Origin: Candidatus Dormiibacterota bacterium
Lineage (GTDB): Bacteria; Chloroflexota; Dormibacteria; UBA8260; Bog-877
Length of the DNA stretch: 12,715 nt
Direction: 5' to 3'
Assembly (NCBI GenBank): GCA_003133485.1
Contig: PKXR01000106.1
Span: forward strand, 1,435 to 14,149
Numbering within the stretch: position 1 is the stretch's first letter; the number at the start of each line of letters is the position of its first letter. This document shows positions 1-5,819 of the stretch, one piece after another. The notes under the pieces are model-generated. The model had not been told where the DNA came from. It saw nothing but the letters and a program-made list of their open reading frames with translations, and did not search any database. The position numbers were made by a program, and so were the translations under genes.

Positions 1-786
1 CCGCTGGTGCTGCAGTACAGCGGCACCAGCTGGTCACTGGTCCAGGGTCCGAGCATCCCGGCGGTGGGGGCCCTGGGGGCGCTTTTGTATGGGGTCACCT
101 GCCTCAGCCCCAGCAACTGCTGGGCGGTCGGTCAGGCCACCGGGACCCTGGTCGAACACTTCACCGGGACCGTCTGGTCGGTCGTGCCGAGCCCCAACTC
201 GGGCAACTCTGGGGAGGACGGTCTGTCGGCGGTCACCTGCCACAGCGCCAAGTCGTGCTGGGCCGTGGGCTGGCAGGACCAGCCCCCCGGGACGGTCGGC
301 GGCAAGCCTCTGATCGAGTCCTACGATGGCAAGACCTGGCAGGTGGTCTCGAGCCCGGACCCCGGGGGCAAGCGCGGGTACAGCCTCTCCGCGGTGAGCT
401 GTCCCACGGCCTCCTCGTGCTGGGCCGTGGGCGGCGTCCCGGCCAGCTCTTCAGGTCCCCAGCAGAGATCGGAGGAGCCCCTGATCGAGCGGCTCCAAGG
501 CTCCCATTGGGCAGCGACGGAGACCACCCTCAAGGGGGGCGCCACCCTGAGCGGAATCAGCTGCCCCAATCAGAGCACCTGCTGGGCGGTGGGCTCGAAT
601 CCCAAAGACCAGGACCTCCTGGAGCGGCTCCACGGCGGGAGCTGGACGGCGCTTCCTCCGACCGCGGGCCTGGGCCTCACTGCGATCACCTGCCTGCCCC
701 AGGGCGAGTGCTGGAGCGCCGGCCCCGCTTACGTGCAGGGCAGCGCCGCCCAGAGCCCGATCCAGCTCTTCCAGCTCCGGCCGTAG
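1..786 (+). CDS. Cys-Trp repeat beta-propeller-like protein, 5' end outside window
   Basis: The reading frame is open from the first base, so the start lies upstream and only the C-terminal part is seen. It carries five repeats of the form [S/T]C-x5-CW[A/S][V/A]G. Counting the codon at base 7 as residue 1, the cysteine pairs are at 32/38, 78/84, 132/138, 186/192 and 229/235, so the spacing inside each pair never varies while repeats lie 43 to 54 residues apart. Between them are segments such as LIESYDGKTWQVV that look like beta strands of a blade. The fixed cysteines suggest one disulfide per repeat and an extracytoplasmic protein, but any signal peptide would be outside the window. Proteins with such repeats are common in Actinobacteria and mostly uncharacterised. 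A propeller fold is inference. The gene converges on the M55 peptidase gene with a 40-base gap. Confidence 0.8.
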   Translation, partial: PLVLQYSGTSWSLVQGPSIPAVGALGALLYGVTCLSPSNCWAVGQATGTLVEHFTGTVWSVVPSPNSGNSGEDGLSAVTCHSAKSCWAVGWQDQPPGTVGGKPLIESYDGKTWQVVSSPDPGGKRGYSLSAVSCPTASSCWAVGGVPASSSGPQQRSEEPLIERLQGSHWAATETTLKGGATLSGISCPNQSTCWAVGSNPKDQDLLERLHGGSWTALPPTAGLGLTAITCLPQGECWSAGPAYVQGSAAQSPIQLFQLRP

Positions 787-826
787 CCGTCACGGACCTC
801 CGAGCGGACGGGGCCTCGGCCCTCGG

Positions 827-1645
827 CTAGACCGTTCCCGCCAGGACTGCCAGCAGCCTGATCACCTCAAAGGCCGAGCGGAAGTCGACCGCCCGATAAG
901 CGACAGTTGTGCCGCCCAGCCGCCTCACCCCGGGGATGAGCAGGCCCGGCTCGCACATGGCCTCGCGGTGGAACGACACCTCCAGTTCCACCTCGCCCTC
1001 GAACTTGAGGGTTCGTACCTGCTGTCGCTGCGCCAGGGCTCTGGGCACCGCCTCCTCGATCAGCCGGCAGGCCTCCTCGGGGTGGACCGACTCGGCGGCT
1101 CGGGCTCCCAGGGCCGTTTTTACAATGACCGTGGTCACCCCCTCGATCACCTCCGTCGCCTCCTGGGCCACCGTGTCGTCGCCAGCCACCAGCACGACCG
1201 GGATCCCCAGGTGCCCGGCTAGGGCCGCATTGAGGCCGATCTCCCCCAGGGACCGGCCCTGGCAGCGGACGTCGGCGATCGCGGCCCCGGAGATGGTGTG
1301 GGAGAGCACCGAGGTCGCCGTCCCCGCTTGGCCGTGGTAGCCGATGAAGATCGCCGCCGAACTACCCTCGAGGCCGGTCACCATCCCCAGCGGCCGGGGC
1401 CTGCCCCTCACCAGCTTGGCCCGCTGGTCCAACTCCTCGGGGATGAGGTTGGTGAAGGGGCCGTGCGAGTCCGCCACCACCACCTCGGCCAGGGGCTGGT
1501 GCCAGAGCGCCCCCCGCACCGCCGCGTTGGCCTCTCTGGTCATGAGGTGACGTCCCCGCTGGTAGTCGGGGGTGCCGGGGGAGACGTCGTCCGGGACGGC
1601 TACCCCGGCGATCCCCTCCATGTCCACCGAGATCAATACCCGCAA
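827..1645 (-). CDS. M55 family D-aminopeptidase (DppA-like)
   Basis: This 272-residue protein matches the length and motifs of M55 zinc D-aminopeptidases, which release N-terminal D-amino acids from short peptides, as in D-Ala-D-Ala recycling. Visible motifs are SVDMEG at the N-terminus (Asp8, Glu10), VADSHG (His61), IGYHG (His104), SHTISG (His116) and LGEIGLNA (Glu135). In the family, the Asp, Glu and His residues at these positions bind the metal pair or act in catalysis, so the enzyme looks intact. There is no signal peptide, so it is probably cytoplasmic. The start is TTG at 1645-1643, chosen because an AGGAGGGG ribosome site lies about six bases upstream and because family members begin just before this SVDMEG segment. 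It lies 67 bases downstream of the VapC-like gene on the same strand, so partial read-through is possible. The gap to the convergent gene holds only a short GC-rich hairpin (gggc/gccc, 811-822). Confidence 0.9.
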   Translation of the reverse strand: MRVLISVDMEGIAGVAVPDDVSPGTPDYQRGRHLMTREANAAVRGALWHQPLAEVVVADSHGPFTNLIPEELDQRAKLVRGRPRPLGMVTGLEGSSAAIFIGYHGQAGTATSVLSHTISGAAIADVRCQGRSLGEIGLNAALAGHLGIPVVLVAGDDTVAQEATEVIEGVTTVIVKTALGARAAESVHPEEACRLIEEAVPRALAQRQQVRTLKFEGEVELEVSFHREAMCEPGLLIPGVRRLGGTTVAYRAVDFRSAFEVIRLLAVLAGTV

Positions 1646-1712
1646 GTCGCCCCTCCTGCTCTCCCGCTACCGGTCCCCGGCCAGGATATGAGCCCGACCA
1701 CGTGAGCCGCGG

Positions 1713-2186
1713 TCAAGGCTCCTGAGGGTCTCGAGTACGGTCCCCGCGGTCATCGGTGACCGGGTCCGCCGCCGCCTCTCCCGGGGGTCGGAACAGCTCT
1801 ACTCCGGCGGCAATCCCGGCTTGGCGCAGCCGCTCATCCGAGGTCGCCAGCGGCACCCCGGCGTGCGTGGCGAGGGCCAGGTACGAGGCGTCATAAACGG
1901 TCAGTCCAGTGGCCTCGGAGAGCATCAAGACGGTACTGAACAGCTGGTCCCGCCCCAGCTCCTCCACCGTGATCGGCAGCTGGTCAAGCAGCTGCACGAA
2001 ACGAATCGCCTGCGCGTGGGTGATCCGGCCTCGTCGCCCGGCCAGGGCCAGGACGTTGGCCACCTCGAAGGGCCAGAGTTCGGGTACCAGACCGCGATCG
2101 TCGGCGAGCTGCTCCAAGACCGCTTGCGAGAGCGGGGTTGCCTGATCCTCGAAGCACCAGGCGAGCGTGATCGAGGCGTCGAGCAC
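1713..2186 (-). CDS. PIN-domain toxin, VapC-type ribonuclease
   Basis: The protein has the PIN-domain pattern of VapC toxins, Mg-dependent endoribonucleases that cleave tRNA or rRNA. All four expected acidic residues are present: Asp3 (VLDAS), Glu41 (FEVANVL), Asp99 (VYDASYL) and Asp117 (TSDERL). An acidic and basic tail of about 20 residues after ELFRPP extends beyond the usual end. The GTG at 2186 gives VLDASITLAW. A CTG at 2195-2193 would give LSLVLDAS, closer to the common MSLVLDAS start of the family, and would overlap the antitoxin stop in a CTGA quartet; CTG starts are rare, so the GTG is kept. The gene directly follows the Phd-like antitoxin, and the pair must be co-transcribed. It looks functional as a toxin. 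Confidence 0.88.
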   Translation of the reverse strand: MLDASITLAWCFEDQATPLSQAVLEQLADDRGLVPELWPFEVANVLALAGRRGRITHAQAIRFVQLLDQLPITVEELGRDQLFSTVLMLSEATGLTVYDASYLALATHAGVPLATSDERLRQAGIAAGVELFRPPGEAAADPVTDDRGDRTRDPQEP

Positions 2187-2191
2187 CAGGC

Positions 2192-2428
2192 TCAGCGCCG
2201 ACCCTCTTCGAGCAATTCCCGGAGACCGACCGGGCCCAGGGTGATCCCTTCGGGAAAGCGCCGCAACTCGTCGATCGCCTCGGCCACCCCTTGGTGGTGG
2301 TCGTAACCAAGCGGCGCCAGGACGGCCACCGGAACCCCGTGCTTGGTGATGGTGAACCGCTTGCCCTGGCCCACCTCCTGCAGCAGCCTCGAGAGGTGGG
2401 TCTTGGCCTGATACGCTCCTACTTCCAC
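2192..2428 (-). CDS. Phd/YefM-type antitoxin
   Basis: This 78-residue protein has the Phd/YefM layout: an N-terminal DNA-binding part with AYQAKTHLSRLLQEV followed by KRFTITKHGVPVAVLAPL, and a C-terminal tail ending GLRELLEEGRR that would thread around the toxin. In the family, the N-terminus represses its own operon and the tail blocks the PIN active site. The start is GTG at 2428-2426. There is no purine-rich ribosome site upstream; instead two copies of a 10-base operator-like repeat end only four bases away, which fits a leaderless transcript. The stop codon touches the toxin start region, the usual antitoxin-first order. The gene pair lies at the edge of the high-GC flank. Confidence 0.88.
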   Translation of the reverse strand: MEVGAYQAKTHLSRLLQEVGQGKRFTITKHGVPVAVLAPLGYDHHQGVAEAIDELRRFPEGITLGPVGLRELLEEGRR

Positions 2429-2430
2429 TC

Positions 2431-2452
2431 GACTAGTCTAACACTAGTCTAA
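2431..2452 (-). promoter_or_regulatory. Putative toxin-antitoxin operator/promoter, two 10-bp direct repeats
   Basis: The sequence actagtctaa occurs at 2432-2441 and again at 2443-2452, an exact repeat with an 11-base period, so both copies face the same side of the helix. Each holds the palindrome actagt, and the first extends to gactagtc. On the minus strand each copy offers a TAGACT that could be a -10 box; using the one at 2440-2435, transcription would start at or next to the GTG of the antitoxin. This is the expected place for Phd-type autorepression. The repeats are seen directly; the regulatory role is inferred. Confidence 0.6.
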
Positions 2453-2589
2453 TTTCCTGAAGTGATCTGTCGTGGGTGGCCAGTGGTTCCGCCTCCGCGC
2501 TGGGACCCAGCTGGCTGGCCGAGCGCGCCTACTCCAAGGGGTCAGGCGAGAGCCCCTCCTCCAGGACCTTGGGGAAGAGGGAGGCATAG

Positions 2590-2632
2590 TGGTCCAGAGC
2601 GGTGCTCGGGCGGGCGCCAGCGCTCTGGACCA
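2590..2632. repeat. 12-bp perfect inverted repeat
   Basis: The arm tggtccagagcg (2590-2601) is exactly complementary to cgctctggacca (2621-2632), with a 19-base GC-rich loop. There is no T-run on either side, so it is not a standard intrinsic terminator. It could be a protein-binding site or part of a structured transcript. Confidence 0.6.
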
Positions 2633-2689
2633 GAGCCGGAGCGGCCCTCGGCCCTCTCGCTCCCCAGCTTGCCACCTCTCAAGGAGTAG

Positions 2690-2765
2690 CCGGCGGCCCG
2701 CTTCACCGCCCCATGGTCTGGCGGCGGCGGGATTCGCCTCTGGGTAGTATCCGGCGGCCCGCTTC
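2690..2765. repeat. 15-bp direct repeat with 61-base period
   Basis: The sequence ccggcggcccgcttc occurs at 2690-2704 and 2751-2765. Bases around both copies are also similar (gtag before, cgcc-like after), which suggests an old, degraded tandem duplication. The period is not a multiple of three, which argues against a protein repeat. Confidence 0.6.
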
Positions 2766-2778
2766 GCCTCCAAGTAGT

Positions 2779-2813
2779 CTTGCGGCGGCTGGGCCCGGCC
2801 CAGTCGCCGCAAG
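2779..2813. repeat. 35-bp near-perfect palindrome / strong hairpin
   Basis: The left arm is cttgcggcg-g-ctgggcc and the right arm is ggcccag-t-cgccgcaag, centred on base 2796. Sixteen of 17 positions pair perfectly and the remaining one (2788/2804) is a G-T wobble. With a single central base the DNA could extrude as a cruciform, and RNA from either strand would form a very stable hairpin. No T-run follows on either strand. Possible roles are bidirectional terminator, REP-like element or recombination end. Confidence 0.75.
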
Positions 2814-2865
2814 CGCGAGGTTGGGGCGGCCCATATGCCAGGGAGCGGAGGGGCAGGGTGGGTTA

Positions 2866-2907
2866 CGAAGTGGGATTGGACGGTTCTTGGCGAGATGGCC
2901 CACTTCG
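2866..2907. repeat. 9-bp perfect inverted repeat
   Basis: The arm cgaagtggg (2866-2874) is matched by cccacttcg (2899-2907) with a 24-base spacer. The spacing suits a looped hairpin or a binding site for a dimeric protein; nothing in the sequence decides between these. Confidence 0.45.
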
Positions 2908-2990
2908 AGGCGGGGCGAGGGTGAGGGGGAGATAACAGATCCTCGCAGGACCGCGCGAGTTTCATGAGCAGTTCTTCTTTACGCGCGCGA

Positions 2991-3013
2991 CACGCGGTTT
3001 AGGAATCCGCGTG
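2991..3013. repeat. 7-bp hairpin
   Basis: The arm cacgcgg (2991-2997) pairs with ccgcgtg (3007-3013) around a 9-base AT-rich loop. It lies at the point where GC content drops. Short, so chance is possible. Confidence 0.4.
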
Positions 3014-3108
3014 CGTTCGTCTGTCTGGTGCTATCCAGTACCGTTTCGTAGTTCAGAGTAGGCGGCTCAGTCCGTCTAGTGGCCTCCTGTGGGAACCAGT
3101 TATAGGCG

Positions 3109-3130
3109 TTTGATTCCCATTTGATTCCCA
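3109..3130. repeat. Tandem 11-bp direct repeat
   Basis: The sequence tttgattccca is repeated exactly and without a gap at 3109-3119 and 3120-3130. An 11-base period places the copies on the same helical face, as with operator half-sites or integrase arm sites. It lies about 170 bases upstream of the ASCH gene, at the inferred left edge of the low-GC island. Confidence 0.55.
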
Positions 3131-3156
3131 AGCCTGGGGCACTCGGGGCTTGCCGG

Positions 3157-3197
3157 CTGGCCTACCGCACCGCCACGAGCGCTGGCGGGTTGGCCAG
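3157..3197. repeat. Nested double inverted repeat (structured element)
   Basis: An inner stem ccgcca (3170-3175) / tggcgg (3183-3188) with a 7-base loop sits inside an outer stem ctggcc (3157-3162) / ggccag (3192-3197). The two stems are coaxial with short internal loops, which makes a plausible folded RNA upstream of the ASCH gene. No T-run follows, so termination is not indicated. Confidence 0.5.
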
Positions 3198-3298
3198 ACC
3201 ACCAACCAGCGGCTCTGGGGTGACATGCTACCTGCCGGTCCTTTAGGCCGTCGAACATCGGTTCGGTCATAGCGAAACTGTTGGGAGGGTGAGACCGG

Positions 3299-3706
3299 AT
3301 GCCGCTCCTAACCTTCAAGTGGAAGTTCGAGGAGCCCATCCTGACCGGGCGGAAGACCACGACGCTCCGCCGTGTCAGCTGCAAGGTTCTACCCGGCGAC
3401 CTGTGCACGGCCACGGGCGGAGACGAGACGACGTTCACCTACCTGAAGATCCTTGGGGTCCGCCATGTGTGGCTCGATCAGCTGACCAACGCGATGGCCC
3501 TAGCGGATGGTCTGGGGGACGCTGAAGACCTACGGGAGGGTCTGGAGCGCTTCTACCCAGGCGTGGAGGAGTTCGTCCTGATTCGGTTTCGACTCGCACG
3601 AGGCGCCGAGCTAGAACTGGACTGGAAGGAGGTCCTTCGGGAAATTCGGTCCATCAGGCGGGACTTTAGGACCGTCGCCCGACAGATCGGAGCGGCCATG
3701 AAATAG
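3299..3706 (+). CDS. ASCH-domain protein
   Basis: The 135-residue protein has the ASCH-fold signature: FEEPILTGRKTTTLR at residues 10-24, PGD at 32-34, and a C-terminal half with GLGDAEDLREGLERFYPG followed by FVLIRFRL, as in compact ASCH proteins. ASCH domains are PUA-like beta-barrels thought to bind RNA; a few have ribonuclease or amidohydrolase activity, so a precise function cannot be assigned. A tail of about 30 residues rich in Arg and Lys follows the fold. The ATG start is supported by a GGGAGG site ending about ten bases upstream. It is the first gene of the low-GC island, on the same strand as the restriction operon but separated by 148 bases. A decayed ASCH gene of a different subtype lies on the other side of the island. 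Confidence 0.82.
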   Translation: MPLLTFKWKFEEPILTGRKTTTLRRVSCKVLPGDLCTATGGDETTFTYLKILGVRHVWLDQLTNAMALADGLGDAEDLREGLERFYPGVEEFVLIRFRLARGAELELDWKEVLREIRSIRRDFRTVARQIGAAMK

Positions 3707-3733
3707 CCGGTGCAGGGCGGTCCGCATCGAACG

Positions 3734-3739
3734 TATGAT
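3734..3739 (+). promoter_or_regulatory. Candidate -10 box upstream of mod
   Basis: The sequence tatgat matches the -10 consensus at five of six bases, but no good -35 box stands 16 to 18 bases upstream. Transcription would start near 3746 and give a leader of about 110 bases. That leader holds a 7-bp inverted repeat, catcgga (3772-3778) and tccgatg (3815-3821), which could be an operator or hairpin. Tentative. Confidence 0.3.
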
Positions 3740-3854
3740 CGACATATGGCTACCCCGACTCCGCACTGCCTCATCGGATCAAGATGCTCGTGCAAAACAT
3801 TGCTAGGTTCGCGCTCCGATGCCCGCCCTGGTATCCATGTAGAAGGTTCTTCTC

Positions 3855-5819
3855 ATGCCTGAATTGATCTGGGATGGAAAGTACGACGCATCCGGTCGGC
3901 GACTAGCGCCGACTCGAATATCGCTGCCCTTCCAGACGGTCGAAACCGTCAACGAGTCTGCACAAGAGAGACAGCGGTCGCTCGATTTCTCCTCGGCGGA
4001 GCGACCGGAAGATTGGCGCAATCGATTGGTATGGGGGGACAAGAAGTATGTACTCCCCTCGCTTCTTGATGAATTCGCGGGACAGGTAGATCTGATTTAC
4101 GTCGATCCACCCTTTGCAACCGGGCAAGATTTCTCTTACGGCGTCCACGTCGAAGACGAAGACTTCGTCAAGAACCCATCCATGATCGAAGTGAAGGCGT
4201 ACCGCGACACATGGGGTCGCGGACTAGACAGCTATCTCTCCTGGTTCTCAGACGCTCTTTACTTTCTGCATGCACTGCTGAGTGAGAAGGGCAGCATCTA
4301 CGTCCACATTGGCCCCAACATGAACCATCTGGTTCGATCCTGTCTAGATGAAGTATTTGGCTCTGAGCACCACCTCAATGAGATCGTGTGGCGCCGCGCA
4401 TTTGCGCATAGCGACTCTCGGCGATGCGGCATCATCCACGATGCGATTCTTCTGTACAGCAAGTCTGACAGCTGGACGTGGAACGAGGTTCGTCAAGAGC
4501 CTGACCCCGACTATGTTGAAATGTTCTTTGACTCCTACGACGAGAAAGTGGGTAAGCGATACCAGCGAATAACCTTGACTGCCCCGGGAATCACTAAGAA
4601 TGGGCCTTCGGGAAAGCCTTGGAGAGGTATTGACCCATCCTCAATAGGGCGACACTGGGCACAGTCTCATGAGGAGCTCGATAGGCTTGACACCGAGGGA
4701 CGAATTCACTGGCCAAAGAACGGCGTCCCTCGGCTAAAGCGATACGAGGACGAGTACGAAGGGATGGTCATCCAAGACATATGGACCGACCTCAACAAGA
4801 TCCACAACCAGTCAGTCGAGGCAACCGGCTATAGCACCCAGAAGCCGGAAGTCCTCTTGAGGCGGATCGTCGAGTCTTCGTCTGTGGAGGGAGATCTGAT
4901 CCTTGACTGCTTCTGCGGGAGTGGCACGACACCTGTGGTGGCCGAACGCTTACGGCGCCGATGGATAGCCGCTGACTTGGGTAGGTTCGCGATTCACACA
5001 ACACGAAAGCGATTGCTCTCGGTACCGGGCCTAACGCCATTCGTGGTGCAAAATTTGGGCAAGTATGAGCGTCAGCAATGGCAGGCGGCAGAGTTTGGAG
5101 CGTCGTCTGCCACCAGAGCCAACGCGTACCGTGAGTTCATTCTTAGTTTGTATCACGCCACTCCTGTTGTGGGCTATCTGTGGCTGCATGGCCTCAAGCA
5201 GGGCAGGATGGTCCACGTAGGTACAGTCGATGCACCCGTGACGGTAGGCGACGTGAAGCAGATCGTCGCGGAGTTTCGCAAGTCTGTCGGAACGGGGAAG
5301 GATGCCCCTAAAGAGCAGAGTGTAGACATTCTCGGCTGGGACTTCGCCTTCGAACTAAACGAGATTGCTCGCCAGGATGCCGAAAGGGCAGGAATCAACC
5401 TGCGCTTGGTTCGTATTCCTCGGGAAGTGCTCGACCCCCGTGCCGTCGAACAAGGGGACATTCACTTCTTCGAGCTAGCGGCGCTCTCGGTGGGACTGAG
5501 GCAGTCTGGTGTTCGTGTCACCTTGAGGATCGAGGATTTCATCATTCCGCTCGATGATGTGCCCGCTGACGTACAAAAGGCGGTACGGCATTGGTCACAG
5601 TGGATCGACTATTGGGCCGTGGACTGGGATAACAAGGATGATACGTTCCATAACGAGTGGCAAGCATACCGAACGAGGAAAGCACACGATCTATCGCTTA
5701 TCACTGAGCATGAATACTCCGAGGCCGGGGAATACGCCGTCGTGGTAAAAGTCATCGACATTTTGGGCAACGACACAACAAAAGCCTTGACGGTAAAGGT
5801 CGGTGACCGTCGTGCCTAG
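3855..5819 (+). CDS. mod: Type III restriction-modification methyltransferase (Mod), N6-adenine, beta class
   Basis: This 654-residue enzyme should transfer a methyl group from SAM to adenine in the recognition site and give the restriction complex its specificity. Catalytic motif IV is DPPF at 84-87 within LIYVDPPFATGQDFSY, and the SAM-binding motif I is DCFCGSGTT at 351-359. The order, catalytic motif first and SAM motif later with a long recognition region between, is the beta class used by type III Mod proteins. The C-terminus (about 605-652) ends with HEYSEAGEYAVVVKVID and GNDTTKALTVKV, which resembles a PKD-type beta-sandwich. The ATG is preceded by AGAAGG eight bases upstream. Its last 17 bases overlap the res frame, so the two subunits are translationally coupled. 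GC is well below the flanks, which suggests horizontal transfer. All core motifs are intact. Confidence 0.93.
   Translation: MPELIWDGKYDASGRRLAPTRISLPFQTVETVNESAQERQRSLDFSSAERPEDWRNRLVWGDKKYVLPSLLDEFAGQVDLIYVDPPFATGQDFSYGVHVEDEDFVKNPSMIEVKAYRDTWGRGLDSYLSWFSDALYFLHALLSEKGSIYVHIGPNMNHLVRSCLDEVFGSEHHLNEIVWRRAFAHSDSRRCGIIHDAILLYSKSDSWTWNEVRQEPDPDYVEMFFDSYDEKVGKRYQRITLTAPGITKNGPSGKPWRGIDPSSIGRHWAQSHEELDRLDTEGRIHWPKNGVPRLKRYEDEYEGMVIQDIWTDLNKIHNQSVEATGYSTQKPEVLLRRIVESSSVEGDLILDCFCGSGTTPVVAERLRRRWIAADLGRFAIHTTRKRLLSVPGLTPFVVQNLGKYERQQWQAAEFGASSATRANAYREFILSLYHATPVVGYLWLHGLKQGRMVHVGTVDAPVTVGDVKQIVAEFRKSVGTGKDAPKEQSVDILGWDFAFELNEIARQDAERAGINLRLVRIPREVLDPRAVEQGDIHFFELAALSVGLRQSGVRVTLRIEDFIIPLDDVPADVQKAVRHWSQWIDYWAVDWDNKDDTFHNEWQAYRTRKAHDLSLITEHEYSEAGEYAVVVKVIDILGNDTTKALTVKVGDRRA

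Larger units (their letters stand above)
2453..3298. other. 846-bp gene-poor, hairpin-rich boundary region
   Basis: I find no convincing complete gene here. The long minus-strand frame over 2444-2965 is rich in Arg, Pro, Ala and Trp, has no recognisable motif and sits on repeats, so I treat it as chance. One short minus-strand frame (2675-2529, GTG start, 48 residues) ends in LDHYASLFPKVLEEGLSPD, which reads like the tail of a real protein and could be a gene relic, but I cannot name it. The region holds at least five inverted repeats and two sets of direct repeats, listed separately. GC is very high to about 2950 and then falls, so the left edge of the defence island probably lies between 2950 and 3298. 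Confidence 0.6.

Noticed and set aside
2444..2965. 173-residue minus-strand frame in the gene-poor region
   Set aside because: Arg/Pro/Ala/Trp-rich composition, no motif, spans palindromes and a 61-base repeat out of codon phase; looks like a chance frame in GC-rich DNA.
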